The notes below the pieces were generated by a model. That model was not told where the DNA came from. It searched no databases and saw only the letters and a program-made list of their open reading frames with translations. From Spirochaetaceae bacterium (GTDB lineage: Bacteria; Spirochaetota; Spirochaetia; DSM-27196; PWMO01): a DNA stretch of 32,065 bases. The stretch covers positions 1-32,065 of the forward strand of contig REDM01000204.1 in assembly GCA_007693485.1 (NCBI GenBank). The letters run 5' to 3'. The translations under genes were made by a program, and so were the position numbers. This document shows, one piece after another, positions 14,705 through 22,490 of the stretch (the stretch's first letter is position 1; each line of letters opens with the position of its first letter).

Positions 14705-15748
14705 ATGAACGAACCCGGACTGCTGCACCCCGAGGAAGGTGAGGACGACGGCGGCGAACAACGGCTTCGTCCATCGCGCCTCGATGAGTTCCAGGGACAG
14801 GACGCCGTCAAGAAAAACCTCTCGGTCTTCATTCAGGCGGCACGCGCCCGTGGTGATGCGCTCGATCACGTATTCTTAAGCGGCCCCCCGGGGCTTGGAA
14901 AGACCACCCTCGCCGGCATCATGGCCAAGGAGATGGGCGTTGACTTCAAGGTGACCGCTGCCCCCGCCCTGGAGCGGCCCAAGGATCTCGCCGGCATTCT
15001 CACCACGGTGACCGAGCGGACGGTGTTCTTTATCGATGAGATCCATCGGCTCAAGCCCACTATTGAAGAGATGCTCTACATCGCCATGGAGGATTACCAG
15101 CTCGACTGGATTATCGGCCAGGGGCCGTCCGCGCGAACGGTGCGAATCCCCGTTCCGCCGTTTACCCTGATCGGCGCTACCACCAAGGCTGGCCTGGTCG
15201 CCGGACCGCTCTACAGCCGGTTTGGCATCCCGGTTCGGCTCGACTTTTACACCCTCGAGGATATCCGAAAGATTCTCTACCGCTCCGCGGCAATTCTGGG
15301 GGTCGAGCTCGATGACCCCGCGGTGGCAATTCTCGCTCGCTGCTCGCGGGGAACGCCTCGGGTTGCGAACCGACTCCTTCGCCGGGTGCGCGATTTTGCT
15401 CAGGTGCTCGGAGACGGCCGCATCACCGAAGCGGTGGTGGCGCAGAGCATGCAGCGCCTGGAGATCGACGAGTACGGCCTCGAGCAGCACGACCGACGCA
15501 TTCTGGAGACGGTCATTCGCACCTACAACGGAGGTCCCGTCGGGGCCGAAACACTCGCAATCAGCGTGGGCGAGGCGATCGACACGCTGGAAGACTTCTA
15601 CGAACCCTATCTCATCCAGCGCGGCTTCCTGATGCGCACCTCCCGGGGACGGGTTGCCACGGCGCTCGCGTACCGCCATCTGGGACTGCCGGGAACGCCA
15701 CCGGAGGCCAATGAAGACCAAGGACTTCTCTTTCGAGATCCCTCCTGA
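14705..15748 (+). CDS. ruvB: Holliday junction branch-migration ATPase RuvB
   Basis: 347 aa, typical length. AAA+ motor: [12 protein letters not shown] at the N-terminus, Walker [10 protein letters not shown], Walker [10 protein letters not shown], sensor 1 IGATTKAG, arginine-finger region GPLYSRFGI, and the C-terminal winged-helix DNA-binding domain ending [13 protein letters not shown]. It drives branch migration with RuvA. The 36-base gap after ruvA carries GGAGAACAGACCTTC before ATG. Its last 38 bases overlap queA. Confidence 0.98.
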   Translation: MNEPGLLHPEEGEDDGGEQRLRPSRLDEFQGQDAVKKNLSVFIQAARARGDALDHVFLSGPPGLGKTTLAGIMAKEMGVDFKVTAAPALERPKDLAGILTTVTERTVFFIDEIHRLKPTIEEMLYIAMEDYQLDWIIGQGPSARTVRIPVPPFTLIGATTKAGLVAGPLYSRFGIPVRLDFYTLEDIRKILYRSAAILGVELDDPAVAILARCSRGTPRVANRLLRRVRDFAQVLGDGRITEAVVAQSMQRLEIDEYGLEQHDRRILETVIRTYNGGPVGAETLAISVGEAIDTLEDFYEPYLIQRGFLMRTSRGRVATALAYRHLGLPGTPPEANEDQGLLFRDPS

Positions 15749-16736
15749 GCTCATCGCCCAGGAACCAACCACACGGCGCGACGGCGCGCGGCTGCTCTGC
15801 CTGCACCGTGAACGGGGCACCCTGCGTCACGCACACGTCACCGATCTGCCGGGCCTGCTGCCGCCCGACGCCCTGCTGGTGTTCAACGATACCCGGGTCC
15901 GCCACTGTCGCCTCGCGGCAAAAGCCCAACACAGCGATCGACCCGTGGAGCTTCTTCTGCTCGAGCAGCAGAACGACCTGGAGTGGAGCGCGATTGCGGG
16001 ACCGGTTCGCCGGGCCAAACCGGGGACCAGGCTGCTTCTTGCGGAGGGCCGCACCGCGGAGGTGATCTCCGTCGAAGAGGAACGGGTTCGCGTGCGGATT
16101 GCCCCGCCCGTGGACGACGACTACCTCGATCGCCAGGGTCACGTTCCGCTGCCTCCCTATATCCGAAGGCAGGACCGTCCCGCGGATACGGAGCGCTACC
16201 AGACCGTCTACGCGCGCCGGCCCGGTTCGGCGGCGGCCCCGACGGCGGGTCTTCATTTCTCCCAGGATCTGCTCGCCGACATCGATCACCGCGGGATCGA
16301 GCGACGCTTTGTCACCCTGCACGTAGGCCTTGGAACCTTTCGTCCCATTCGAAGCGAAACGGTCACCGATCACCGGATGCATCAGGAGACCTACGAGGTT
16401 CCCGCAGAGACCGCCGAGGCGGTGACCAGAGCGCGCGGGGAAGGACGCACCATCGTGGCAGTGGGGACCACCTCGGTCCGGACCCTCGAGAGCGCATGGG
16501 TTGACGGTGAGGGGCTGCGGCCGGGGCCGGGCCGGACCGACCTCTACATCTACCCCGGCTACCGGTTTCAAGCGGTCGATGAGATGTTCACCAACTTCCA
16601 TACGCCCGAGTCGTCGTTAATTGTGATGGTGTCGGCCTTTGCGGGCCAGGAGCGGCTTCTGTCCGCTTATCGGGAGGCGGTTGTCCACCGATATCGGTTC
16701 TTCTCGTACGGGGACGCGATGTACATTCATCGCTGA
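15711..16736 (+). CDS. queA: S-adenosylmethionine:tRNA ribosyltransferase-isomerase QueA
   Basis: 341 aa. It transfers the ribosyl part of SAM to preQ1 in tRNA to form epoxyqueuosine. Landmarks: [67 protein letters not shown], and near the C-terminus [19 protein letters not shown]. The ATG at 15711 is chosen over the in-frame 15654 because GGAGG sits 5 bases upstream and [11 protein letters not shown] is the normal N-terminus. It overlaps ruvB by 38 bases. The ruvB-queA order is common in bacteria including spirochaetes. Confidence 0.97.
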   Translation: MKTKDFSFEIPPELIAQEPTTRRDGARLLCLHRERGTLRHAHVTDLPGLLPPDALLVFNDTRVRHCRLAAKAQHSDRPVELLLLEQQNDLEWSAIAGPVRRAKPGTRLLLAEGRTAEVISVEEERVRVRIAPPVDDDYLDRQGHVPLPPYIRRQDRPADTERYQTVYARRPGSAAAPTAGLHFSQDLLADIDHRGIERRFVTLHVGLGTFRPIRSETVTDHRMHQETYEVPAETAEAVTRARGEGRTIVAVGTTSVRTLESAWVDGEGLRPGPGRTDLYIYPGYRFQAVDEMFTNFHTPESSLIVMVSAFAGQERLLSAYREAVVHRYRFFSYGDAMYIHR

Positions 16737-16749
16737 TGACGGAGGAGTC

Positions 16750-17349
16750 TCAGTACGTGGACTCGTCCATGGCGAGGAAGACGCTTCGCACCTCGTCGAG
16801 CCGCTGCAGATGGCGGGTGATGATCGCCTCATAGTCGAGACGTCCGGTTTCGATGCGATGGTTCTGGTCGGCCCAGAACTGGACCTGCGGAAGGTGGAGA
16901 CGCCGCAGTTCCCACGCGCGGGCGGACCACTCGAGTGCCTGGTCCCAGTAGTAGAGGGCATTGCGGAAGTTTGCCTCGGCGATTTCGAGGCTCTCCAGGT
17001 TCTGGCGTCGCCACGGATAGTTGAAAAAGAAAGCGGTAAACTTATTGTACTTGCTTCCCAGCTGCAGGTAGAGTTCAACCATCGTCAGATTCACGTGCAT
17101 CATAAAAAGATGGCGGTAGCGCTCCCAATGGCGTTCGTCTTCAATGCGCGCCAGGGCGAAGAGCGGGTTCGCGAAATCAGCGCTGAGTGCGTGCTCGAGC
17201 CAGTAGATGTTCTCGGTGATTCGTTCGGGGTAGGCATACAGATTCTGGCGGTACAACCGATAGAACTGCTCCTTGTAGAGCACCCGCTGTGCCGATAATG
17301 AAGAGATGGCTACGAGGGCGCATACAAACAGGAGGGCACGTCGTTTCAT
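16750..17349 (-). CDS. Conserved-looking periplasmic helical protein of unknown function
   Basis: 199 aa. A clear signal peptide (MKRRALLFVCALVAISSLSA, cleavage before Q21) is followed by an almost entirely helical, aromatic-rich protein. It has many Trp/Tyr/His (for example ENIYWLEHAL, DERHWERYRHLFMMH, FFFNYPWRRQ, YYWDQALEWSARAWEL). No cysteine remains in the mature part and I see no catalytic motif. The start ATG 17349 lies 7 bases after the tmk stop, so it is in the tmk transcript; no ribosome site is visible and coupling is likely. The helix pairs could be TPR-like, but I do not recognise the family. Convergent with queA, 13 bases apart. Confidence 0.8.
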   Translation of the reverse strand: MKRRALLFVCALVAISSLSAQRVLYKEQFYRLYRQNLYAYPERITENIYWLEHALSADFANPLFALARIEDERHWERYRHLFMMHVNLTMVELYLQLGSKYNKFTAFFFNYPWRRQNLESLEIAEANFRNALYYWDQALEWSARAWELRRLHLPQVQFWADQNHRIETGRLDYEAIITRHLQRLDEVRSVFLAMDESTY

Positions 17350-17356
17350 CTGTTTT

Positions 17357-17989
17357 TTATATCGGCGCGAAGCCTCCTTCGCTCCAGATGCATTGGGCAA
17401 TCTCATCCACGGGCCGGGACCCGTTGATTTCAAGGATTCGCATGCCGGTCTGACCCGAGAACTCGGCCAGAATCCGGCGGTAGTTGGCGTGGACGCGGCG
17501 TTGGGTCTCCATGGCGTCGTAGAGCTCTTCACCGCCGCGTTCCGCGCGACGGCGGGCGCACTCGTCGGGATCAACGTCCAGGTAAATCAGCAGCTCGGGC
17601 AGCGGAAACCGGGCGTTCAGTTCGTAGACCAGCGATGGATCACTGCTGATGGACTGATATGCCAACGACGAAAACAGATAGCGATCACTGACCACCCAAC
17701 CGGCGCGCGATTGCTCACGGATTCCATCGGTCGAGAAAACGTGTTCATTCCGATCGGCGGCAAAGAGCATGGCCATGGTGTCTGGATGCAGGCTGATCCG
17801 GTGGTGCAACGCATCGCGAATCATGCGGCCGATCACTCCGTCCGTTGGTTCGGCGGTCAGCAGGACCGGGGCTCCGGTTGTTTGCAGCCGCGAAGCCAGT
17901 CGTGCGGCTTGGGTCGTCGTTCCCGATCCGTCGAGTCCTTCCAGGACCAAAAAATTGTCAATAATATACCGCGTCGAAGCTGGTGCCAT
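17357..17989 (-). CDS. tmk: Thymidylate kinase with unusual P-loop
   Basis: 210 aa. dTMP to dTDP phosphorylation. Landmarks are FLVLEGLDGSGTTTQ (P-loop, residues 14-27), the substrate-binding region AEPTDGVIGRMIR, LFAADRNEHV, SDRYLFSSLAYQ (DRY motif), YLDVDPDECARRR and the lid RRRAERGGEELYD. The P-loop reads GLDGSGTTT, so Thr replaces the usual Walker A lysine (GxxGxGKT/S). I chose ATG 17989 because it puts the P-loop about 17 residues in; the longer frame to 18061 overlaps the intergenic promoter region. It is divergent from tamB, the same neighbour as in other spirochaetes. Confidence 0.9.
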   Translation of the reverse strand: MAPASTRYIIDNFLVLEGLDGSGTTTQAARLASRLQTTGAPVLLTAEPTDGVIGRMIRDALHHRISLHPDTMAMLFAADRNEHVFSTDGIREQSRAGWVVSDRYLFSSLAYQSISSDPSLVYELNARFPLPELLIYLDVDPDECARRRAERGGEELYDAMETQRRVHANYRRILAEFSGQTGMRILEINGSRPVDEIAQCIWSEGGFAPI

Positions 17990-18010
17990 CGGTTTGTATC
18001 CGTCCCACGA

Positions 18011-18045
18011 TTGTTTGTATCTCGGTCGCGCTGTGATACTATACT
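18011..18045 (+). promoter_or_regulatory. Possible promoter of the tamB-bamA-skp-mutS operon
   Basis: In the 110-base tmk/tamB gap, TTGTTT (18011-18016), 18-base spacer and GATACT (18035-18040) form one candidate. TTGTAT (18015-18020) with a 19-base spacer and TATACT (18040-18045) is the alternative. On the other strand TATAGT (18043-18038) could be the -10 of tmk, but no good -35 is seen for it. Confidence 0.35.
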
Positions 18046-18099
18046 GGTAAGGGGTCGCCACGCCAGTATATCAGTTGCGGCGTCCTCCATCGAGGTATC

Positions 18100-21000
18100 G
18101 TGAAATTCTCTGCCGGATTCGGCCGCCCACAGCTCATCTCGGTGCTCACGCTCTCGGCTCTGCTCGTGGTCACGGTGTTCGTTGTCGTGCCGATTCAGCG
18201 CGCGCTCGAAGTCCGTATGGCTGCTGCGCGGGATGAGGTCATCGAGGCGCTGGAAGACCGGATCGGGCGGCGCGTTTCCTATTCCCGCATATCTCCGTCC
18301 ATCTTCCGCTATCTCGATATTCGAGATCTGACCATTCACGGCTCCGAGGGCGAGGCGGATGTGCTTGCCTCGTTCGGCAGGGTGAAGGCGTACTTCTCGG
18401 TGGAGCGTCTGATCTCGGGAGATGCTGCCAACGCTGTATCCGAGATTCGGTTTGAACAGACCTCGATCTCGCTGCACCACGAGCGCGATGCGGATCTCGT
18501 GAGACTGATTCGGTCGCTGGGAGAAGATGGGGGAGCTTCAGGCCACAACGGTCTGGTTGGTCCCGATCTCGCCGAGGCGCTGCGTTCCCGCCGGCTGGTC
18601 ATCCGTGGTGAAAACGTTGCCGTCGTCTACGATTCCGGCGACGCGATTCACTCGGCGACCGGTCTTTTCTTTCGAGCCGACCTGTCGCCGACGGAAACCG
18701 AGGTCTCGCTGCGGGGTACCGTGTCCCATTCCGTCGCCGGGACCAACTCCCATGTACGCGCTGAGAACGTTTCGCTTACCGGTAGCTTCGCGCCCGGGGG
18801 TAGCCCCGCCCGCCTGACCGTAGAGATTCCCCACCTCTGGACCCCGGTTGTCTCAGTCCGTGATCAGATCTTTCAGATCGACCTCGATGAACAGCGCGTT
18901 TCGGTTCGAAAGATCCGCGATCGCTCACCCATCGATATTTCGCTCATCTTTGACCCCGCGGAACGCAGGATCGACGTCGCGGTGATTGCCGAAGAAATCG
19001 TCCCTGCCGACATTCTTCGGTTGGACGGCGCGCTGTCCGTGTTCAACGGTTGGCTTCTGGGCGAAACCACGGGTCGGGCATCGTTGACCTACCTGCTCGA
19101 TAGTCGGGACGTTCAATACGACGTCACGCTCCAGAACCGGGTGCGAAACCCCGAGGTGCCGGAGCCAATTCTCCTTACCGTCACAGTAGATGGTGACCAG
19201 CGGCTTGCAAACGTGCGGGAGCTGGTGGTGCGAAGCAGTGAGGGTTCGGCGCAGTTTCGCGGTAGCGTGGATGTAGTCCGTGGGCTTCCCGAGGGGCAGC
19301 TTGCCCTCGATCAATTTACCTACGGCGAGATCCGTTCTACCACCGCCGAGGTCGCCGTAACATCTTCGCCCGGCGGCATCAGTCTGGACGCCCCGTGGGT
19401 TTCGTACGGCGCGTCACGGTTTTATGACGTCGCGTTCACAACCGGCCCACTTGGCGGCGATTCCTCGTTTTTCGCGACGGCGTTTCTGGACGAGGAGCAG
19501 GCGGGCCGCGTCTCGCTTGCGGGCAATATGGCAAACGGCACCACGCTCGACGTGACGGCCGAGTTTCGTCGCGCGCGACTGAACCGGCCGCTCGCCGTTG
19601 CGGCGGACCTGCTGCCGGCCGTTTCGGCCGAAATCGCAACCCGCATTCCCGCGAGCCTTATTCTGGATACGCGCGTTGCGGTGCGCATCACGCCCGATGG
19701 TTTTTCGGTGGAAGCACCCTTTGTTTCGGTGTTCGATGAAGATCGCGAGGACCGGTTTGCGGCATTTGCCCTCTTTGCGGAGGATGGCGAAATCGTCGTG
19801 AGCGACGGCCTCGTCGGTTGGGACTCCTACCTCCTGCAGGGGGGCTTTTCCGCGTCGGTTGGACGTCGCGGGGGCGTGGATTTTGCGGCAAATATCTTCG
19901 ACGGAGATCGAACGTACGAGCTCAACGGCCTGGTGGACCGGGATCGAACCGTTGTGTTTACCGGTAGCCATGGTCTCGACGGTCGCGTGCATCTGACTCG
20001 TACGGGCGACGCGGTCTTTTCGGTACGCGGAAACGAGATCCCGGTACCGTTCTCCACCACCGGCGCGGCGATAACCATGGATGTGGGCGGAATGTTTCGA
20101 ACGCCGACGGATTGGAACGCCCAGGTACGCAATATGATGATCACCGGGATACGCGTGGGTGATCGGGTTGGGGATGTAGCCTTTGCCGGTCGGATGGGGC
20201 CCAACGGTGCGACGCTGGATTCGGTGACGATCTCGGATGATATATCGGTACTGAGCGGCAGTGGCACCGTTTCCTATCGGTTCGATGGGGCCGGTCCGAT
20301 TGCGCTGGAGATGATTCTGGCGGCAGACGGGACGGGTGAACGCTACGAAGTGCAGGGCATTCTTGACGGTGGCGAGGTGACTGCAGCGCTGGTGGTGGAA
20401 CGAACGCCGCTGGCGCGAACACGGGTGGCGGGAATCCGCGGTTCGGTAAACGGCATCGTGACCATCGACGGGCCGATCGCCAATCCCTGGTTGACGATGG
20501 ACTTCCAGGTGATGGAGGCCGCGCTCAACAACGATGCGTTCAACGCCAACGGAAGGATTTCCTTTCGTGAAGGGGTACTGCAGTTTGACGCGATTCGTGG
20601 TCAGTTTGTCACGACCCAGATCACCGCGGGGCGCGGGGTGATCGACATGTACAACGGTTCCATAGATCTGCAGGCAACCATCCGCAACACCGCTCGCCCT
20701 CGGGCGGGCCCAAGGACCCTTCGCGTCCGCTCGGATCTCGTGGGGGCTGATGGGTCCACTCACCTCGTATCGCTGCTCAGGGGTCCCTTCGCCGGTGACC
20801 TCAGGATAGACGGCCTCGACGTTTTGCCGGAGCGCTATGGCGATTGGGTCTTTTCGGTTCAGCGCCACGACGAGGGGATCGATGTGTTTGGTGGCCCACA
20901 GAATGCCATGTCTCTCTCGGTGCAGACGAACGGACAGTTTCGCGCGGTAGTGCAGGATCGGCTCCCGATCAGTTTCGTGGCTGCGGGAACGGTCCGCGAC

Positions 21001-22446
21001 CGGCAGATCGAGGCGAACGTCATGCAGGTAATGATTCGAATCGACGAGGTTCCCGATCTGCTCGACTTTACCGTAGTCGAGGTCTCATCGGGGGTCATCA
21101 GCGGCGGGGTGCGCCTGGTGGGACCGCTGAACGATCCGGACTTTTACGGTACCCTCACCGCTGATGGTGTGCATGCGCGAGTCGAGTACGTTCCGGCGAC
21201 CATCGGTCCGGCAAAACTGTTTCTGGTCTTTCAGGAAAAGGAGCTCGGGCTGACCCGGTTTGAGACGGGAGCCGGGCGGGGGCGGGCGGCGCTCACCGGC
21301 ACCTTCGTGCTGAATCGGTGGAGCGTCGATGAGTTTGCGCTCGACATCGAGACCAACGAGACCGGGGTTCCGGTTGCGCACACCTTTGGCACTCTCATGG
21401 TCGACGGGGTCGGGGTCGGCCGCATGCGGATTGCCGGGGGACCGGGAGTTGTTTCCATCACGGGAGACATCGAAGCGCGGGCCACAACGCTCGCGGTCAA
21501 TCCTCGTGCCGAAAGCCAACCCGCGTCGGGGCAGACAATGGCGAACGTGGACCTCACACTTCGAACCGGACGCCGAGTCGAGTTCCTCTGGCCGTCGCGT
21601 GACTTTCCCGTCGTACGAAGCTTCGCCCAGACCAACCAGCGGTTGCGCCTGCAGTATTCGGATGACGCGGGTACCTTTCGTCTGCGGGGTGACGTGGGCA
21701 TACAGGGCGGAGAGATTTACTACTTCGATCGCAGCTTTTACATTCGGGAAGGCACCATCGCCTTTGATGAGACCGAGGAACAGTTTGATCCGCGCTTGAG
21801 CGCTCGAGCGGAGTTACGGGAAGTGGGCTCGCGCGGGCCGGTCAGGATCTACCTCATCGCCGACGGGAGTCGCTTGAGTGAGTTCTCGCCGCGCTTCGAG
21901 TCGTCTCCCACCATGACCGATGCCGAAATTGTCGCACTCATCGGCGGGGGACTGATTACCGGAACCGCCGACGACGTGGTGAACCTCTCCACCGCAATGC
22001 TGGCTACCACCGAACTGGTGACGCCGCTGGGCATCATGAATCGCGTGGAGAGTGGTATCCGCGATGCGTTGGGACTTGATCTCTTCTCCGTGCGCACGCA
22101 GTTTTTCCAGAATCTGGTTCTTCGCGCCCTCGACGATCCGCGTGATCAGGATGACCCCCTTGACAACACATCGCCTTCTCTTGGAAAGTATTTCGATAAC
22201 ACGACGGTGTTCCTGGGCAAATACTTGGGGTCCTCTCTGTTCCTTGAGCTGCTCTTTCAAATGAGGGCAAGAAATCCTCTGGAATCCGAAGTACAGTCTA
22301 TTGGAGGGGTGGACGTTGATTCAGAGATCGGACTCGAGTTCCAGACGCCGTTTTTTCTGCTACAATGGCGAATGCTTCCTCAGAATCCGCAAAATCTCTT
22401 TGTCACCGATACCACCTTCACCTTCTCGTGGGGTTTTTCGTACTGA
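18100..22446 (+). CDS. tamB: TamB-like inner-membrane-anchored translocation/assembly protein
   Basis: 1448 aa. An N-terminal signal anchor (about 10-28, LISVLTLSALLVVTVFVVV) precedes a very long beta-rich body of the AsmA/TamB beta-taco type. The C-terminal DUF490/TamB domain is marked by GDVGIQGGEIYYFDRSF, IAFDETEEQFDPRLSARA and PTMTDAEIVALIGGGL. Such proteins span the periplasm and serve outer-membrane protein assembly or lipid transport. The GTG at 18100 has GAGG 6 bases upstream. It is directly upstream of bamA, and the tamB-bamA pairing is typical of spirochaetes, where TamB was proposed to work with BamA. In this genome a separate TamA/TamL-like Omp85 (1-1803) offers another possible partner. 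The chain ends in aromatic Y. Confidence 0.93.
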   Translation: MKFSAGFGRPQLISVLTLSALLVVTVFVVVPIQRALEVRMAAARDEVIEALEDRIGRRVSYSRISPSIFRYLDIRDLTIHGSEGEADVLASFGRVKAYFSVERLISGDAANAVSEIRFEQTSISLHHERDADLVRLIRSLGEDGGASGHNGLVGPDLAEALRSRRLVIRGENVAVVYDSGDAIHSATGLFFRADLSPTETEVSLRGTVSHSVAGTNSHVRAENVSLTGSFAPGGSPARLTVEIPHLWTPVVSVRDQIFQIDLDEQRVSVRKIRDRSPIDISLIFDPAERRIDVAVIAEEIVPADILRLDGALSVFNGWLLGETTGRASLTYLLDSRDVQYDVTLQNRVRNPEVPEPILLTVTVDGDQRLANVRELVVRSSEGSAQFRGSVDVVRGLPEGQLALDQFTYGEIRSTTAEVAVTSSPGGISLDAPWVSYGASRFYDVAFTTGPLGGDSSFFATAFLDEEQAGRVSLAGNMANGTTLDVTAEFRRARLNRPLAVAADLLPAVSAEIATRIPASLILDTRVAVRITPDGFSVEAPFVSVFDEDREDRFAAFALFAEDGEIVVSDGLVGWDSYLLQGGFSASVGRRGGVDFAANIFDGDRTYELNGLVDRDRTVVFTGSHGLDGRVHLTRTGDAVFSVRGNEIPVPFSTTGAAITMDVGGMFRTPTDWNAQVRNMMITGIRVGDRVGDVAFAGRMGPNGATLDSVTISDDISVLSGSGTVSYRFDGAGPIALEMILAADGTGERYEVQGILDGGEVTAALVVERTPLARTRVAGIRGSVNGIVTIDGPIANPWLTMDFQVMEAALNNDAFNANGRISFREGVLQFDAIRGQFVTTQITAGRGVIDMYNGSIDLQATIRNTARPRAGPRTLRVRSDLVGADGSTHLVSLLRGPFAGDLRIDGLDVLPERYGDWVFSVQRHDEGIDVFGGPQNAMSLSVQTNGQFRAVVQDRLPISFVAAGTVRDRQIEANVMQVMIRIDEVPDLLDFTVVEVSSGVISGGVRLVGPLNDPDFYGTLTADGVHARVEYVPATIGPAKLFLVFQEKELGLTRFETGAGRGRAALTGTFVLNRWSVDEFALDIETNETGVPVAHTFGTLMVDGVGVGRMRIAGGPGVVSITGDIEARATTLAVNPRAESQPASGQTMANVDLTLRTGRRVEFLWPSRDFPVVRSFAQTNQRLRLQYSDDAGTFRLRGDVGIQGGEIYYFDRSFYIREGTIAFDETEEQFDPRLSARAELREVGSRGPVRIYLIADGSRLSEFSPRFESSPTMTDAEIVALIGGGLITGTADDVVNLSTAMLATTELVTPLGIMNRVESGIRDALGLDLFSVRTQFFQNLVLRALDDPRDQDDPLDNTSPSLGKYFDNTTVFLGKYLGSSLFLELLFQMRARNPLESEVQSIGGVDVDSEIGLEFQTPFFLLQWRMLPQNPQNLFVTDTTFTFSWGFSY

Positions 22447-22490
22447 AACGCCACGGCAGGATTACCATGCAGCACCCGAAAGGAGCCACT

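Noticed and set aside
15612..16601. 329-codon minus-strand frame opposite queA
   Set aside because: queA is supported by conserved motifs along its whole length; the antisense frame shows none.
19414..20868. 484-codon open frame on the minus strand
   Set aside because: It lies wholly inside tamB, has no ribosome site or family motif, and its composition (many H, R, P) is that of an antisense shadow in GC-rich DNA.
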